Made by a program: the position numbers and the translations under genes
Shown here: positions 1 through 8,291 of the stretch, piece after piece
How the letters are laid out: every line of letters begins with the position of its first letter
Position numbering within the stretch: position 1 is the first letter of the stretch
The notes under the pieces: model-generated
What the model was told of the DNA's origin: nothing
Database searches by the model: none
The model's input: the letters and a program-made list of their open reading frames with translations, nothing else
NCBI GenBank assembly: GCA_947625655.1
Contig: CANQPD010000001.1
Span: forward strand, 62,001-126,000
DNA length: 64,000 nucleotides
DNA from: an uncultured Dysosmobacter sp.
GTDB taxonomy: Bacteria > Bacillota > Clostridia > Oscillospirales > Oscillospiraceae
Direction of reading: 5' to 3'

Positions 1-3000
1 TCGGCGGACAGCGCCTGCCCGGAGAACTCTACATCCGCTTTGGTGAAAGTCTGAGCGGCGGTCTCCGCCGCAGCGGCGTCAAGCTGTGTTTTCAGCGTGT
101 CCAGCAGTTCGCTGCCGGGGTTGACGGCGGTTTCCGCCGCTTCCACCGGGAAGCAGGTTCGGATGTCGGATGCGCGATAGCTCCCGCCCCGGGGCGTCCA
201 GAACTCAATGAGCTGATATTGGCCGTTGACTGCGGCGAAGGTGAGGGCGGCAGCCTCGGCGCCGCCGGTTGACATTTGGTAACCGCTTCCCGCCGGCTCA
301 TAGTCCCCGAACTGGAACAGAAGGTAGACGGTGCAGGTGCTGCCGGTTCGGGCCGTGTCCAGAACGCTGTGGGCTTCGGCGTGGAAGGCGTAGGCGTGGC
401 CGGAGGCGTTTTCGCGGTGATCCAGGATGGACGCGTGGATGGCGGTGTCCAGATCCGTGTATGTCCCGCCGATGCCGCCGGGAGTGATGCCGGTTTGATC
501 CAGCAGCTCCCTCCAGAATGTCTGGCCGTTGGCGTCCAGATCCCTGATGCCCCAGGCGGCGGTCTGCATGGCATCCCGGAAGAGGCCGCGTTCATTCTCG
601 CCGCCTTGGTTGTGGAAGGAGGCCAGCGCCTGGATCACGGCCCTCCGCTCGGCGGCGGGATGGGTCCCCATCCGATTGAGGAAGTAGGGAGGGTAGCCGC
701 AGTAGAACATGTGCAGCAGGGTGTCCGCGTCCAACTGCGATGGGGCCAGCAGGCCGTTTTCCAGCAGCACCATGGCCAGCTCGGCCCGGAAGGCCGGGGC
801 GTCGGGGGAGGTGTCGAAGGCGATCTCGCCGTCCAGCAGGGTGTAGCGGCCGCCGTCCATTAAGAACACCAGATAGCCGGAACTGAGGCCGCTGACCCAG
901 CCGTCCTCTGTCATTTCCATGCCTCCGGCCAGCGCCACCGCCTCCGGCCGGGCGGCGTGATATGCACAGCCCATCTGATAGACCGCCGCCGTGACGGAAG
1001 CGTCGCCGAACGCCGTGACGGCGGCCGGAGCCAGATAGGAGATGCGCCAGCCGTCATACCGGGCGTCCGCGGCCCAGTCCTGGGCGCGGAAGGCTTCAAA
1101 CTCCGCCGCCGCTTTTTCCTGCGCCGCCGCCAGCACCGCTGGAGGGGCCGAGATCTCCGCGGCCTGCGGCCCCTCCGCGATGCGGGCTTGCAGCCGCTGC
1201 CAGAGGGCCTGGGCCTCCGGCGTGAAGTCGGAAGGCCACCTGTCTATATAGCTCACGCAGGAGGCGTAGGCCTCCGCCCCGCTGTCACTGCCGCCCAGGG
1301 CGATATAAGTGCCCAGCTTCTCGATCACTGCCGTCTGCACGGCCTCCGGCTGATTTTCTGCCAGACGGTTCAGGAAAGCGGCGGGCTGGCCGGAGAGCAT
1401 CTCCAGAAGCGTCTGCCCGTCCACGTCCTCCAGGGCCAGCAGGCCCATGGACGTCAGCTGGTTGACCATGTCGGTGCGGAACAGCTCCGTGCCGGGGGCG
1501 CAGTCGTTCTCCATGGCGGTGTAAAGATGGGCGCGGTTCCCGCTCTCATCCACCTGGAAATACAGGTAGTCGCAGCTGGGATAGCCGATCATGCACCAGC
1601 CGTCCTCAGTGATATAGCTGCCGCCCGCCAGCAAGACCTGATGCTTTGTGGAGGTGTGGCACTCATAACCCAACCGCCAGACCTCGATCCGCAGGCCGCC
1701 GATGTCCTCGTAATAGGGGCCGGACAGGTCTGTGATGCGCCAGTCGTCGTAGTCGTCCTGGACTTCAACCATGTCCCCGTCCACCAGATCGTAGCAGGGG
1801 ACGCCCTGGACGTACCGGCTCAAGACATATTCCCTGGCGATAGCCAGCACGTCCTCCGGCGCGTTGACCGTGTCCTTCACATGGTCTGTGTAAGTGGTCT
1901 CGTCCCGGTAGAGCAGCAGCTCGCTGCCGTTGAAGTACAGATAGCGGGTGGCGGTGCCCTGCATGTCGCTGTCCGGGATGGGTACCTCGCCGGAGAGGGA
2001 AAGGCACCGGCTGTACATGTCCCACCAGCCAAAACTGAGATATTGGGCCTCCGTCCAGGCGCTTTCCACCAGCGCCTCAATGTCCGCGCAGTACAGGACG
2101 CCGTCCCGCTGGAAGAACAGCTGGACAGGCCCGCCGGCGGAGGCCGCCAGTTCGAATTCTCCGTCGCCGTCCAGATCGCTCACGCAGACATCTCCGAAGG
2201 CCCGGGCCAGCAGGGCGGGGACGCCCTCGTCCGTCACATAATAGTAATCGTTGAAGGTGCCGTAATATCGGTCATTGATCCAGCCGTAATAGGAGATCGC
2301 GACGCCGCTGCGGCCCAGAAGGTCATAGAAGCCAGTGACCGTGATGTCAGAAAAGTCTTCGCCCTCGGGGAACGTCAGGAAGCAGTCCTCCGCCCAGTCC
2401 TCGGAAGCCAAAGGGCTTGCCACGGCGGCGTAGGTATTGCCGTCGGTGGAGCGGTAGATGTCGATTGCGTAATCTTCATTGGCCATGATGCCGTACAGCC
2501 GCTGCTCCACGTCCCCGGTGTGCCGCTCCACCGTGACGGCGGGGGCCTCATAGGGCTCCAAATCCGTCAGCGGGACAGTCAGCACCGGCTCCCACTCCGG
2601 GTACACCGTGGGGACAACAGGCTTTTCGCTGGGCAGGTTGGAGATGAACCAGCAGCTGCCGTCGGACTGCTCCTCCAGGGTGACGCACAGCCAGTCACAG
2701 TCATATTTGGCGCTGCTGTCCGGGTAGTAGAGGCGGATGGTGCCGCCCTCCCGTGTTCCGGCGGTGATCTGGACGCTGTGGAAATAGTTGGTGTCCCCGT
2801 GGGTGTGGTAATAGGAGTCGTACTGTTCCAGATAGGTGAAGCTCTCCAGCCCGGTTTGATTTGTCTGTTCCAGCGTCAGCCCGGTGTTTGCCAGCAGCAC
2901 GCTGTTGATGGCGGAGACGGACAGCTTGTCGGTGGGGCAGATCTCCTCGCCCTCCGGGTCAAAGGAGCAGACCAGCTGCCGCTCCGCGTCGCTCATGGTC

Positions 3001-4835
3001 TCATCCAGCCCTGTGCCGCAGTAGAACAGCTCGTAGAGATCGATGTCCTCCGGGCGTTCATACAGGGAATTCAGAAACTGGTTGTGGATGTTGAGGCCCA
3101 CCACATTGTCCACCGTGTCGTTGTTGAAGAAGGTCTCGTTGAAATAGGCCAGCTCCGTGCCGGTGAGAGCGGTGATGCCGCTCAGCAGATGATCCGGCCG
3201 CTCACAGAGCTGGTGGGAGACGAAGTGATAGGGGAATCCGTCCTCAAATTCGCCGGGGACTTCCCGCAGCGTCAGGCAGGCCCAGCCCTCCGCAAACTCG
3301 CCGCCCAGGTACATCCCGTCGGCCCGATAGTAGAGCCGCGTGAGATCGCCCTCCCGCTCTCCGGCGGCAAAGGTGACGCCGACGATGGCGTTGGTGTCGC
3401 CGTGGGTGTGGTAATAGGCGTCGTAGTCCGCCAGATATTGGAAATTATCCATGCCCAGGGCCTGGGTCTCCGCCAGGGTCAGGCCGGTATAGCGCTCCAG
3501 CACCTGGTCGATCTCCCGGGCGGGCAGCTTCGTCAGATCCACCTCCGGGTCTGCGCCGTCATAGTAGGTGTCCACCAGCAGCGTCCGCTCGCCGGGCTCT
3601 GCCACACCGGGCTGGCCGGTGCCGTTGTAGAACAGCTGGAACATGTCGATGTCCTCCGGCTGCTCATACAGGGAGGTGAGGAACTGGCGGCGGAAGGGGG
3701 CGTTTTCCTGCTCGCCGAAGAAGTCCGCGTTGAATTGTGCCAGCTCCTCTGCCGAAAGGGGCTGGGACGCGGCCGAGGTTTTGGCCCCGGTGAAGGTCAC
3801 AACGCACAGCAGCACTGCCACCGCTGCTGCCGCGAACAGCGCCGCCGCCCGGGTCTGGCGGTTTTCCGCGATGCGGGTGACGCGGTCCTTCAGCCGCCGC
3901 TTATCGGAAGTCATGGTGGTGGCCGTCAGCACAGGATTGGCAGGTTTTTTTGCCACGGGGATCAGGGACAGCAGCGTCCGCCCGTAGGCGATGCGCTCCG
4001 TCTCACCCAGGCGCTTCAGCGCCCCTTCGTCACAGGCCAGCTCGCAGTCGGTCCTGGACGCCAGGGCGGCGGCCCACACCAGTGGGTTGAACCAGTACAC
4101 CGCCAGGCACACGCCCCGCAGCAGCGACCACAGGGGATCCAGATGGCGGGCGTGGGCGGTTTCATGGGCCAGCACATGGCGCAGGTTCTCTGGGGAGGCC
4201 GCGGCGGGGGTCAGGTAGACGGCAGGCCGGAACAGTCCGAACAGGCAGGGGGAGGGCAGGCCGGACTCCACCAGATAGACGGGGTATCTGCACCCCTCTA
4301 CACTGTAAGGTGTTCTAACTTTACATAGCTTCCGCCAGAAGCGGAGGTTGGAGATCACCAGCCAGCAGGCCATGGCGGCGGTGCCGGCGTACCAGATGCA
4401 AGTCAGGATATCCGTCAGCGGCAGTGCTTTAGCGTACCAGGTCATTGCTCCGTCTTCTGACATGATCCAGGCAGCTGCGTTAAGCTCATGATAATCATGT
4501 TCATAGACCATATCAGAGCGGCTGTCCCGCACTGCTACGGCAGGTGTGGAGGTGTCCGGCGGTCCGACGTAGCTCTGTGCGCGTTCACTCTGGCCGACGG
4601 GGTCCAGATAGACAGAGGTATAGTCGATCCGTTCCGTGACCGCGGCGCCCACCGGCTCCATGGTGGTCAGCACATTGTGTTCCATGGCGGGCAGGCTGAC
4701 CGGCACCAGCAGCCGCAGCAGCACCAGCCCCCACAGGGCGTACTGCGCCCGGCGGGAGATGGTTTTGCGGAACACCTGCCGCAGAACCAGCAGCGCCAGG
4801 ATCAAAACCGAGGAGGTCACCAGAATATCTCTCAT
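1..4835 (-). CDS. BlaR1-like M56 metallopeptidase receptor with giant ectodomain (3' end outside window)
   Basis: Open from the ATG at 4835 to the window edge, so at least 1611 residues are visible and the C-terminus is missing. The N-terminal part looks like BlaR1/MecR1: hydrophobic segments near residues 4-20 and 33-47, another near 140-160, then the zinc-protease motif HETAH at 224-228 and the downstream ELACDE motif (Glu 265), and a last membrane segment near 331-350. In BlaR1 the cytoplasmic protease is activated by ligand binding outside and leads to loss of BlaI repression. Known BlaR1 proteins end in a penicillin-binding domain of about 250 residues; here there are more than 1200 residues with no visible SxxK/KTG penicillin-binding motif. 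This ectodomain has a duplicated module around residues 358-760 and a second duplicated module around 1030-1450. The start overlaps the end of blaI by ATGA, so the two are co-translated. The ligand is unknown. Confidence 0.85.
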   Translation of the reverse strand, partial: MRDILVTSSVLILALLVLRQVFRKTISRRAQYALWGLVLLRLLVPVSLPAMEHNVLTTMEPVGAAVTERIDYTSVYLDPVGQSERAQSYVGPPDTSTPAVAVRDSRSDMVYEHDYHELNAAAWIMSEDGAMTWYAKALPLTDILTCIWYAGTAAMACWLVISNLRFWRKLCKVRTPYSVEGCRYPVYLVESGLPSPCLFGLFRPAVYLTPAAASPENLRHVLAHETAHARHLDPLWSLLRGVCLAVYWFNPLVWAAALASRTDCELACDEGALKRLGETERIAYGRTLLSLIPVAKKPANPVLTATTMTSDKRRLKDRVTRIAENRQTRAAALFAAAAVAVLLCVVTFTGAKTSAASQPLSAEELAQFNADFFGEQENAPFRRQFLTSLYEQPEDIDMFQLFYNGTGQPGVAEPGERTLLVDTYYDGADPEVDLTKLPAREIDQVLERYTGLTLAETQALGMDNFQYLADYDAYYHTHGDTNAIVGVTFAAGEREGDLTRLYYRADGMYLGGEFAEGWACLTLREVPGEFEDGFPYHFVSHQLCERPDHLLSGITALTGTELAYFNETFFNNDTVDNVVGLNIHNQFLNSLYERPEDIDLYELFYCGTGLDETMSDAERQLVCSFDPEGEEICPTDKLSVSAINSVLLANTGLTLEQTNQTGLESFTYLEQYDSYYHTHGDTNYFHSVQITAGTREGGTIRLYYPDSSAKYDCDWLCVTLEEQSDGSCWFISNLPSEKPVVPTVYPEWEPVLTVPLTDLEPYEAPAVTVERHTGDVEQRLYGIMANEDYAIDIYRSTDGNTYAAVASPLASEDWAEDCFLTFPEGEDFSDITVTGFYDLLGRSGVAISYYGWINDRYYGTFNDYYYVTDEGVPALLARAFGDVCVSDLDGDGEFELAASAGGPVQLFFQRDGVLYCADIEALVESAWTEAQYLSFGWWDMYSRCLSLSGEVPIPDSDMQGTATRYLYFNGSELLLYRDETTYTDHVKDTVNAPEDVLAIAREYVLSRYVQGVPCYDLVDGDMVEVQDDYDDWRITDLSGPYYEDIGGLRIEVWRLGYECHTSTKHQVLLAGGSYITEDGWCMIGYPSCDYLYFQVDESGNRAHLYTAMENDCAPGTELFRTDMVNQLTSMGLLALEDVDGQTLLEMLSGQPAAFLNRLAENQPEAVQTAVIEKLGTYIALGGSDSGAEAYASCVSYIDRWPSDFTPEAQALWQRLQARIAEGPQAAEISAPPAVLAAAQEKAAAEFEAFRAQDWAADARYDGWRISYLAPAAVTAFGDASVTAAVYQMGCAYHAARPEAVALAGGMEMTEDGWVSGLSSGYLVFLMDGGRYTLLDGEIAFDTSPDAPAFRAELAMVLLENGLLAPSQLDADTLLHMFYCGYPPYFLNRMGTHPAAERRAVIQALASFHNQGGENERGLFRDAMQTAAWGIRDLDANGQTFWRELLDQTGITPGGIGGTYTDLDTAIHASILDHRENASGHAYAFHAEAHSVLDTARTGSTCTVYLLFQFGDYEPAGSGYQMSTGGAEAAALTFAAVNGQYQLIEFWTPRGGSYRASDIRTCFPVEAAETAVNPGSELLDTLKTQLDAAAAETAAQTFTKADVEFSGQALSA

Positions 4836-5209
4836 CCCTCAGCACCTCCCGCCTTTTCCAGAATGGCGGACAGCTCTGCGATGTCCGCCTCCGTCAGTTG
4901 GCGGCTCTCCACCAGGGCGCTCATCATCAGTCCCAGGCTGCCGCCGTAGACCTTGCCGAGAAAGCTCTCCGTCTCCGCCTGGGCGGCGTCCTCCCGGGGC
5001 AGGCGGGGGTAGTACTGCTTGGCCCGCTGTCCCTCCTCGTGCCGGACGGCCCCCTTGGCCTCCAGCCGGGAGAGCATGGTGATGACGGTGTTTTTCGTCC
5101 AGCCGGTGTCGTCCCGCAGGGCCGTGGTCAGCTCCATGATGGTCATGGGGGAGCGGTCCCACAGGCGGTTCATCAGCTTCCACTCGCTGTCGGACAGGTT
5201 GATCTTCAT
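4832..5209 (-). CDS. blaI: BlaI/MecI/CopY family transcriptional repressor
   Basis: 125 residues, the usual family size. It is a winged-helix repressor; the N-terminal half (LSDSEWKLMNRLWDRSP, then WTKNTVITMLSRLEAKG) is the standard BlaI DNA-binding region, and the C-terminal half is the dimer helix region that contains the site cleaved in BlaI/MecI relatives. A strong ribosome site (GGAGGTGG) lies 4 bases before the ATG. Its stop overlaps the start of the M56 receptor gene, forming a classical repressor-sensor pair. It most likely represses its own promoter, where inverted repeats overlap the -35/-10 region. No beta-lactamase gene is visible in the window, so the regulon is unknown. Confidence 0.93.
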   Translation of the reverse strand: MKINLSDSEWKLMNRLWDRSPMTIMELTTALRDDTGWTKNTVITMLSRLEAKGAVRHEEGQRAKQYYPRLPREDAAQAETESFLGKVYGGSLGLMMSALVESRQLTEADIAELSAILEKAGGAEG

Positions 5210-5235
5210 ATATCCACCTCCAAAAGGGTATACGA

Positions 5236-5277
5236 TTGTCTACCGATACCGTATCAAAACGGTAGACGTTTGTCAAC
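5236..5277 (-). promoter_or_regulatory. blaI promoter with overlapping operator-like inverted repeats
   Basis: Reading the minus strand, TTGACA is followed by 17 bases and TACGGT, a plausible sigma-A promoter for blaI. The spacer and -10 are covered by a perfect inverted repeat GTCTACCG (5238-5245) / CGGTAGAC (5260-5267), and the central palindrome GATACCGTATC (5245-5255). BlaI family operators are dyads with GTA/TAC half-sites, so autoregulation is inferred. Confidence 0.6.
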
Positions 5278-5408
5278 CTCAAAATGGTTACAAATAGTGA
5301 CAGAGGGAGGGCCCCGCTGTTATTTTGCGCCGGGCCGCGGCGGAAACTTGACCAGCCACGGATTTTGTCCTAAAATAGTCCCCAAGACTAAAGAAAACTG
5401 GTGAACAT

Positions 5409-7919
5409 ATGACTGACTTCAATTCTCGCTACATCGCCGCCCGGAAAGCCGTCATCGCCCGGGATTTGGCACGGCTGAACCCCATGCAGCGCAAGGCCGC
5501 CATGACCACCGAGGGGCCGCTGCTGCTGCTGGCGGGGGCGGGCAGCGGCAAGACCACCGTTTTGATCCAGCGGGTGTACAACCTGCTGACCTATGGCCGG
5601 GGCAGCGACTCGGACTTCGTGCCGGACTGGGCCACGGAAGAGGATCTGGCCTTCCTGGAAAACTACCCGGCCCAGCCGGACGCGCTGGAAAAGGACCGGG
5701 CCCGCCGCCTGTGCGCCGTGGACGTGCCCCGCCCCTGGGAGATCATCGCCATCACCTTCACCAACAAGGCGGCGGGGGAACTGAAGGAGCGCCTGGCCGC
5801 CCGGCTGGGGCCGCCTGCCAACGACGTGTGGGCCTCCACCTTCCACTCCGCCTGCGTCCGCATCCTGCGGCGGGACATCGACCGCATCGGCTTCGACAAG
5901 GACTTCACCATTTACGACACCGACGACTCCAAGCGGGTCATCAAGGATATCCTGAAGGAGCAGAACCTGGACGAGAAGACCTTCCAGCCCAAGAGCATCC
6001 TCTCCATCATCAGCAGCTCCAAGGACCAGTACGAAAGCCCGGAGGAATTTGCCCAAAGGCACAGCAATGAGACGGACTGGAAGATGAGCCGCGTCGCCAA
6101 GGTCTACGCCGCCTACGCCAAAAAGCTCCGGGCCGCCAACGCTTTGGATTTCGACGACATCATCTACCACACCGTGACGCTCCTGCAGCGGGAGCCGGAG
6201 GTTTTGCGCTACTATCAGGACAAATTCCGCTACGTGCTGGTGGACGAGTACCAGGACACCAACCACCTGCAGTACCTGCTGACAAGCCTCCTGGCCGGCG
6301 GGCGGAAGAACCTCTGCGTGGTGGGCGACGACGACCAGTCCATCTACCGCTTCCGGGGCGCCAATATCGAGAACATTCTGAGCTTCGAGCAGCAATACAA
6401 AAACGCCCGGGTCATCCGGCTGGAGCAGAATTACCGCTCCACCCAGAACATCCTGGACGCCGCCAACGCCGTCATCAAGAACAACCTGGGCCGCAAGGGC
6501 AAGACGTTGTGGACGGACAACGGCAGCGGCGACGTGGTGACGGTGAAAACCACCTTCAACGAGAGCGACGAGGCCAACTACGTGGTGGGGGACATCCTGA
6601 TGGGAGTCAACCGGGGGCGGAACTTCCGGGACACGGCGGTCCTCTACCGTATGAACGCCCAGTCCAACGCCCTGGAATACGCCATGAAACGCAACGGCAT
6701 CCCTTATAAAGTGGTGGGCGGCATGAAGTTCTTCGACCGGGCGGAGGTCAAGGACATGCTGGCGTATCTCTGCGTGCTGAACAACCCCCTGGACGACCTG
6801 CGGCTGCGGCGCATCATCAACAACCCGGCCCGGGGCATCGGCGCCACCACTGTGGACAAGGTGGCGGCCATCGCGGAGGCCCAGGGCGCGTCCCTCTATG
6901 AGATCATCCGAAACGCGGACCTGTTCCCGGAGCTGAAAAGCCCCGCGTCCAAGCTGCTGAAGTTCGCGGACTTGATCGACAATCTGCGCCGCGCCGGCGG
7001 TGAGCTGGCCCTGCCGGAGTTCTACGACGCCGTCTGCGACCGGACCGGCTATGTCCGGGCACTGGAGGAGAAAAACGACATGGAGAGCCGGGGCCGCATC
7101 GAAAACGTCCAGGAGCTGAAGTCCAACATCCTGGGCTTCCTGGAACAGGACCCGGAGGACGCAACCCTTTCCGGATTTCTCAACGAAATTGCCCTGTACA
7201 CGGATCTGGACAGCGTGGAGGCCGACGACAACTGCGTCACCATGATGACCATTCATTCCGCCAAGGGTCTGGAATTCCCCACGGTCTACGTGGTGGGCAT
7301 GGAGGAGGGCATCTTCCCCGGCTCCTCCGCCCAGTACGACGAGGAGGAGCTGGAGGAGGAGCGCCGCCTGTGCTACGTGGCCATGACCCGGGCCAAGGAG
7401 AAGCTGACATTGACCAACTGCCGCCAGCGGATGCTGTATGGCCGCACCAGCGCCAACAAGTCCTCCCGCTTCCTGGACGAGATCCCCGAGGACAACATGC
7501 GCTGGGAGAGCAAGCCGGAGCCCCGCTTCGGCGGCATGGAGGGGGACAGCACCTTCGGCGGCGACCGCTGGGAGGGCGGCGCGTCCTACGGCGGTTTTGG
7601 CGGCGGCTACGGCCAGCGCACCGCCCGGCCCTCTGCCGGAGGGAGCTGGAGCAGCGGCGGCGTCCACAGCTACCGGGATACCAGCCCCAAGCCCGCGGCC
7701 CAGCGGCCCCTGCAGTCCGTGGGGAAGAGCGCGGCGCCGTCCGCGCCCCTGCTGCAGCTGAACCAGGGTGACATGGTGGAACACACCGCCTTCGGCAAGG
7801 GGATGGTGCTGTCCGTCCGCCCCATGGGCGGCGACGCCCTGGTGGAAGTGGCCTTCGACAACGTGGGAAAAAAGAAGCTGATGCTGAAATCCGCCGGAAG
7901 CCATATGAAGAAGCTGTAA
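5409..7919 (+). CDS. pcrA: ATP-dependent DNA helicase PcrA (UvrD/Rep superfamily 1A)
   Basis: 836 residues, 3'-5' helicase for DNA repair and replication restart. Walker A is AGAGSGKT at residues 42-49; motif II reads VDEYQDTN, followed by GDDDQSIYRFRGA, and motif V-VI region TIHSAKGLEFPTVY and YVAMTRAKEKL. The C-terminus has a Gly/Ser/Arg-rich linker and then a Tudor-like tail (GDMVEHTAFGKGMV), which in PcrA binds RNA polymerase. An additional segment of about 45 acidic/charged residues (about 64-107) separates motif I from the ITFTNKAA motif Ia; Bacillus PcrA lacks this. The start follows a 120-base gap with no obvious strong ribosome site. Monocistronic; it ends just before a hairpin terminator. 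Confidence 0.96.
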   Translation: MTDFNSRYIAARKAVIARDLARLNPMQRKAAMTTEGPLLLLAGAGSGKTTVLIQRVYNLLTYGRGSDSDFVPDWATEEDLAFLENYPAQPDALEKDRARRLCAVDVPRPWEIIAITFTNKAAGELKERLAARLGPPANDVWASTFHSACVRILRRDIDRIGFDKDFTIYDTDDSKRVIKDILKEQNLDEKTFQPKSILSIISSSKDQYESPEEFAQRHSNETDWKMSRVAKVYAAYAKKLRAANALDFDDIIYHTVTLLQREPEVLRYYQDKFRYVLVDEYQDTNHLQYLLTSLLAGGRKNLCVVGDDDQSIYRFRGANIENILSFEQQYKNARVIRLEQNYRSTQNILDAANAVIKNNLGRKGKTLWTDNGSGDVVTVKTTFNESDEANYVVGDILMGVNRGRNFRDTAVLYRMNAQSNALEYAMKRNGIPYKVVGGMKFFDRAEVKDMLAYLCVLNNPLDDLRLRRIINNPARGIGATTVDKVAAIAEAQGASLYEIIRNADLFPELKSPASKLLKFADLIDNLRRAGGELALPEFYDAVCDRTGYVRALEEKNDMESRGRIENVQELKSNILGFLEQDPEDATLSGFLNEIALYTDLDSVEADDNCVTMMTIHSAKGLEFPTVYVVGMEEGIFPGSSAQYDEEELEEERRLCYVAMTRAKEKLTLTNCRQRMLYGRTSANKSSRFLDEIPEDNMRWESKPEPRFGGMEGDSTFGGDRWEGGASYGGFGGGYGQRTARPSAGGSWSSGGVHSYRDTSPKPAAQRPLQSVGKSAAPSAPLLQLNQGDMVEHTAFGKGMVLSVRPMGGDALVEVAFDNVGKKKLMLKSAGSHMKKL

Positions 7920-7930
7920 GGCACGACAAC

Positions 7931-7953
7931 AGGACCGCCCATCGGGCGGTCCT
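7931..7953 (+). terminator. Hairpin terminator after pcrA (left copy of a duplicated hairpin)
   Basis: GACCGCCCATCGGGCGGTC forms the core of a strong hairpin beginning 11 bases after the pcrA stop. The 23-base stretch recurs exactly at 8238-8260 on the other side of the intergenic repeat. The T-run after this left copy is weak (TGTT). Confidence 0.75.
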
Positions 7954-7956
7954 GTT

Positions 7957-8234
7957 CAGTCTGTCGAAAAAGTCCAGCTGGACTTTTTCGACAGACTGAA
8001 CAATGCCTCGCTTTTTTGTCTGCTTCGCTGCCCAAAAAGCAGCCTCGGCCCAAAGGAACGGGCCTCGGCAGACTACACGGAGAGATGTGCAGCCAGCCGC
8101 TTCGCGGCGCAACGGGCTGCTGACGCAGGCTTTTTGCAGGCATTCGGTTCAACACGAGGGGGCGGGAGCCCCCTCGTACTCCCCCTGCGAAACGGAACGC
8201 TTTTTCTCCGAACAGGGTTTTTTTTGACAAGCTG
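7957..8234 (+). repeat. Dispersed intergenic repeat, copy 1 (full length, about 278 bp)
   Basis: Near-identical to 28751-29023 and, inverted, to 54792-55010. It begins with a long perfect palindrome (centre at 7977/7978) and ends with TTGACAAGCTG, which is an imperfect inverted copy of its first bases (CAGTCTGTCGAAAA versus CAGCTTGTCGAAAA read from the other end), so it has terminal inverted repeats like a MITE. It also contains an internal hairpin rich in C and G (GGGGGC-GGGAGCCCCC type, near 8155-8180). No transposase is encoded. A 74-codon frame beginning MPRFFVCFAAQKA is kept in all three copies, but I do not consider it a proven gene. Confidence 0.9.
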
Positions 8235-8263
8235 AAAAGGACCGCCCATCGGGCGGTCCTTTT
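8235..8263. terminator. Bidirectional hairpin terminator (right copy of the duplicated hairpin)
   Basis: AAAA, the same GC hairpin as 7931-7953, then TTTT. It can serve transcripts from both directions, including the converging aldolase gene on the minus strand. Confidence 0.8.
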
Positions 8264-8291
8264 GTCCCTTTTTTTCGTTCACGGTGCGGTG

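Noticed and set aside
957-4328. Open frame of 1123 codons on the plus strand
   Set aside because: It is the codon-aligned mirror of the M56 receptor gene. The composition is Gly/Gln/His/Val-rich, it has no domain or ribosome site, and GC-rich genes often give such mirror frames.
5388-7904. 838-codon frame on the minus strand opposite pcrA
   Set aside because: Exact mirror of pcrA codons, without motifs. The same applies to large mirror frames opposite alaS (24803-27091), comEC (31314-33080), the FAD dehydrogenase (16184-17725), dacF-rluB (47423-49099) and the desulfurase (58816-60231).
8003-8227. 74-codon frame MPRFFVCFAAQKA in the dispersed repeat
   Set aside because: No ribosome site, it begins in the arm of a hairpin, and differences between copies are not biased to synonymous sites. 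Conservation is explained by the repeat itself.
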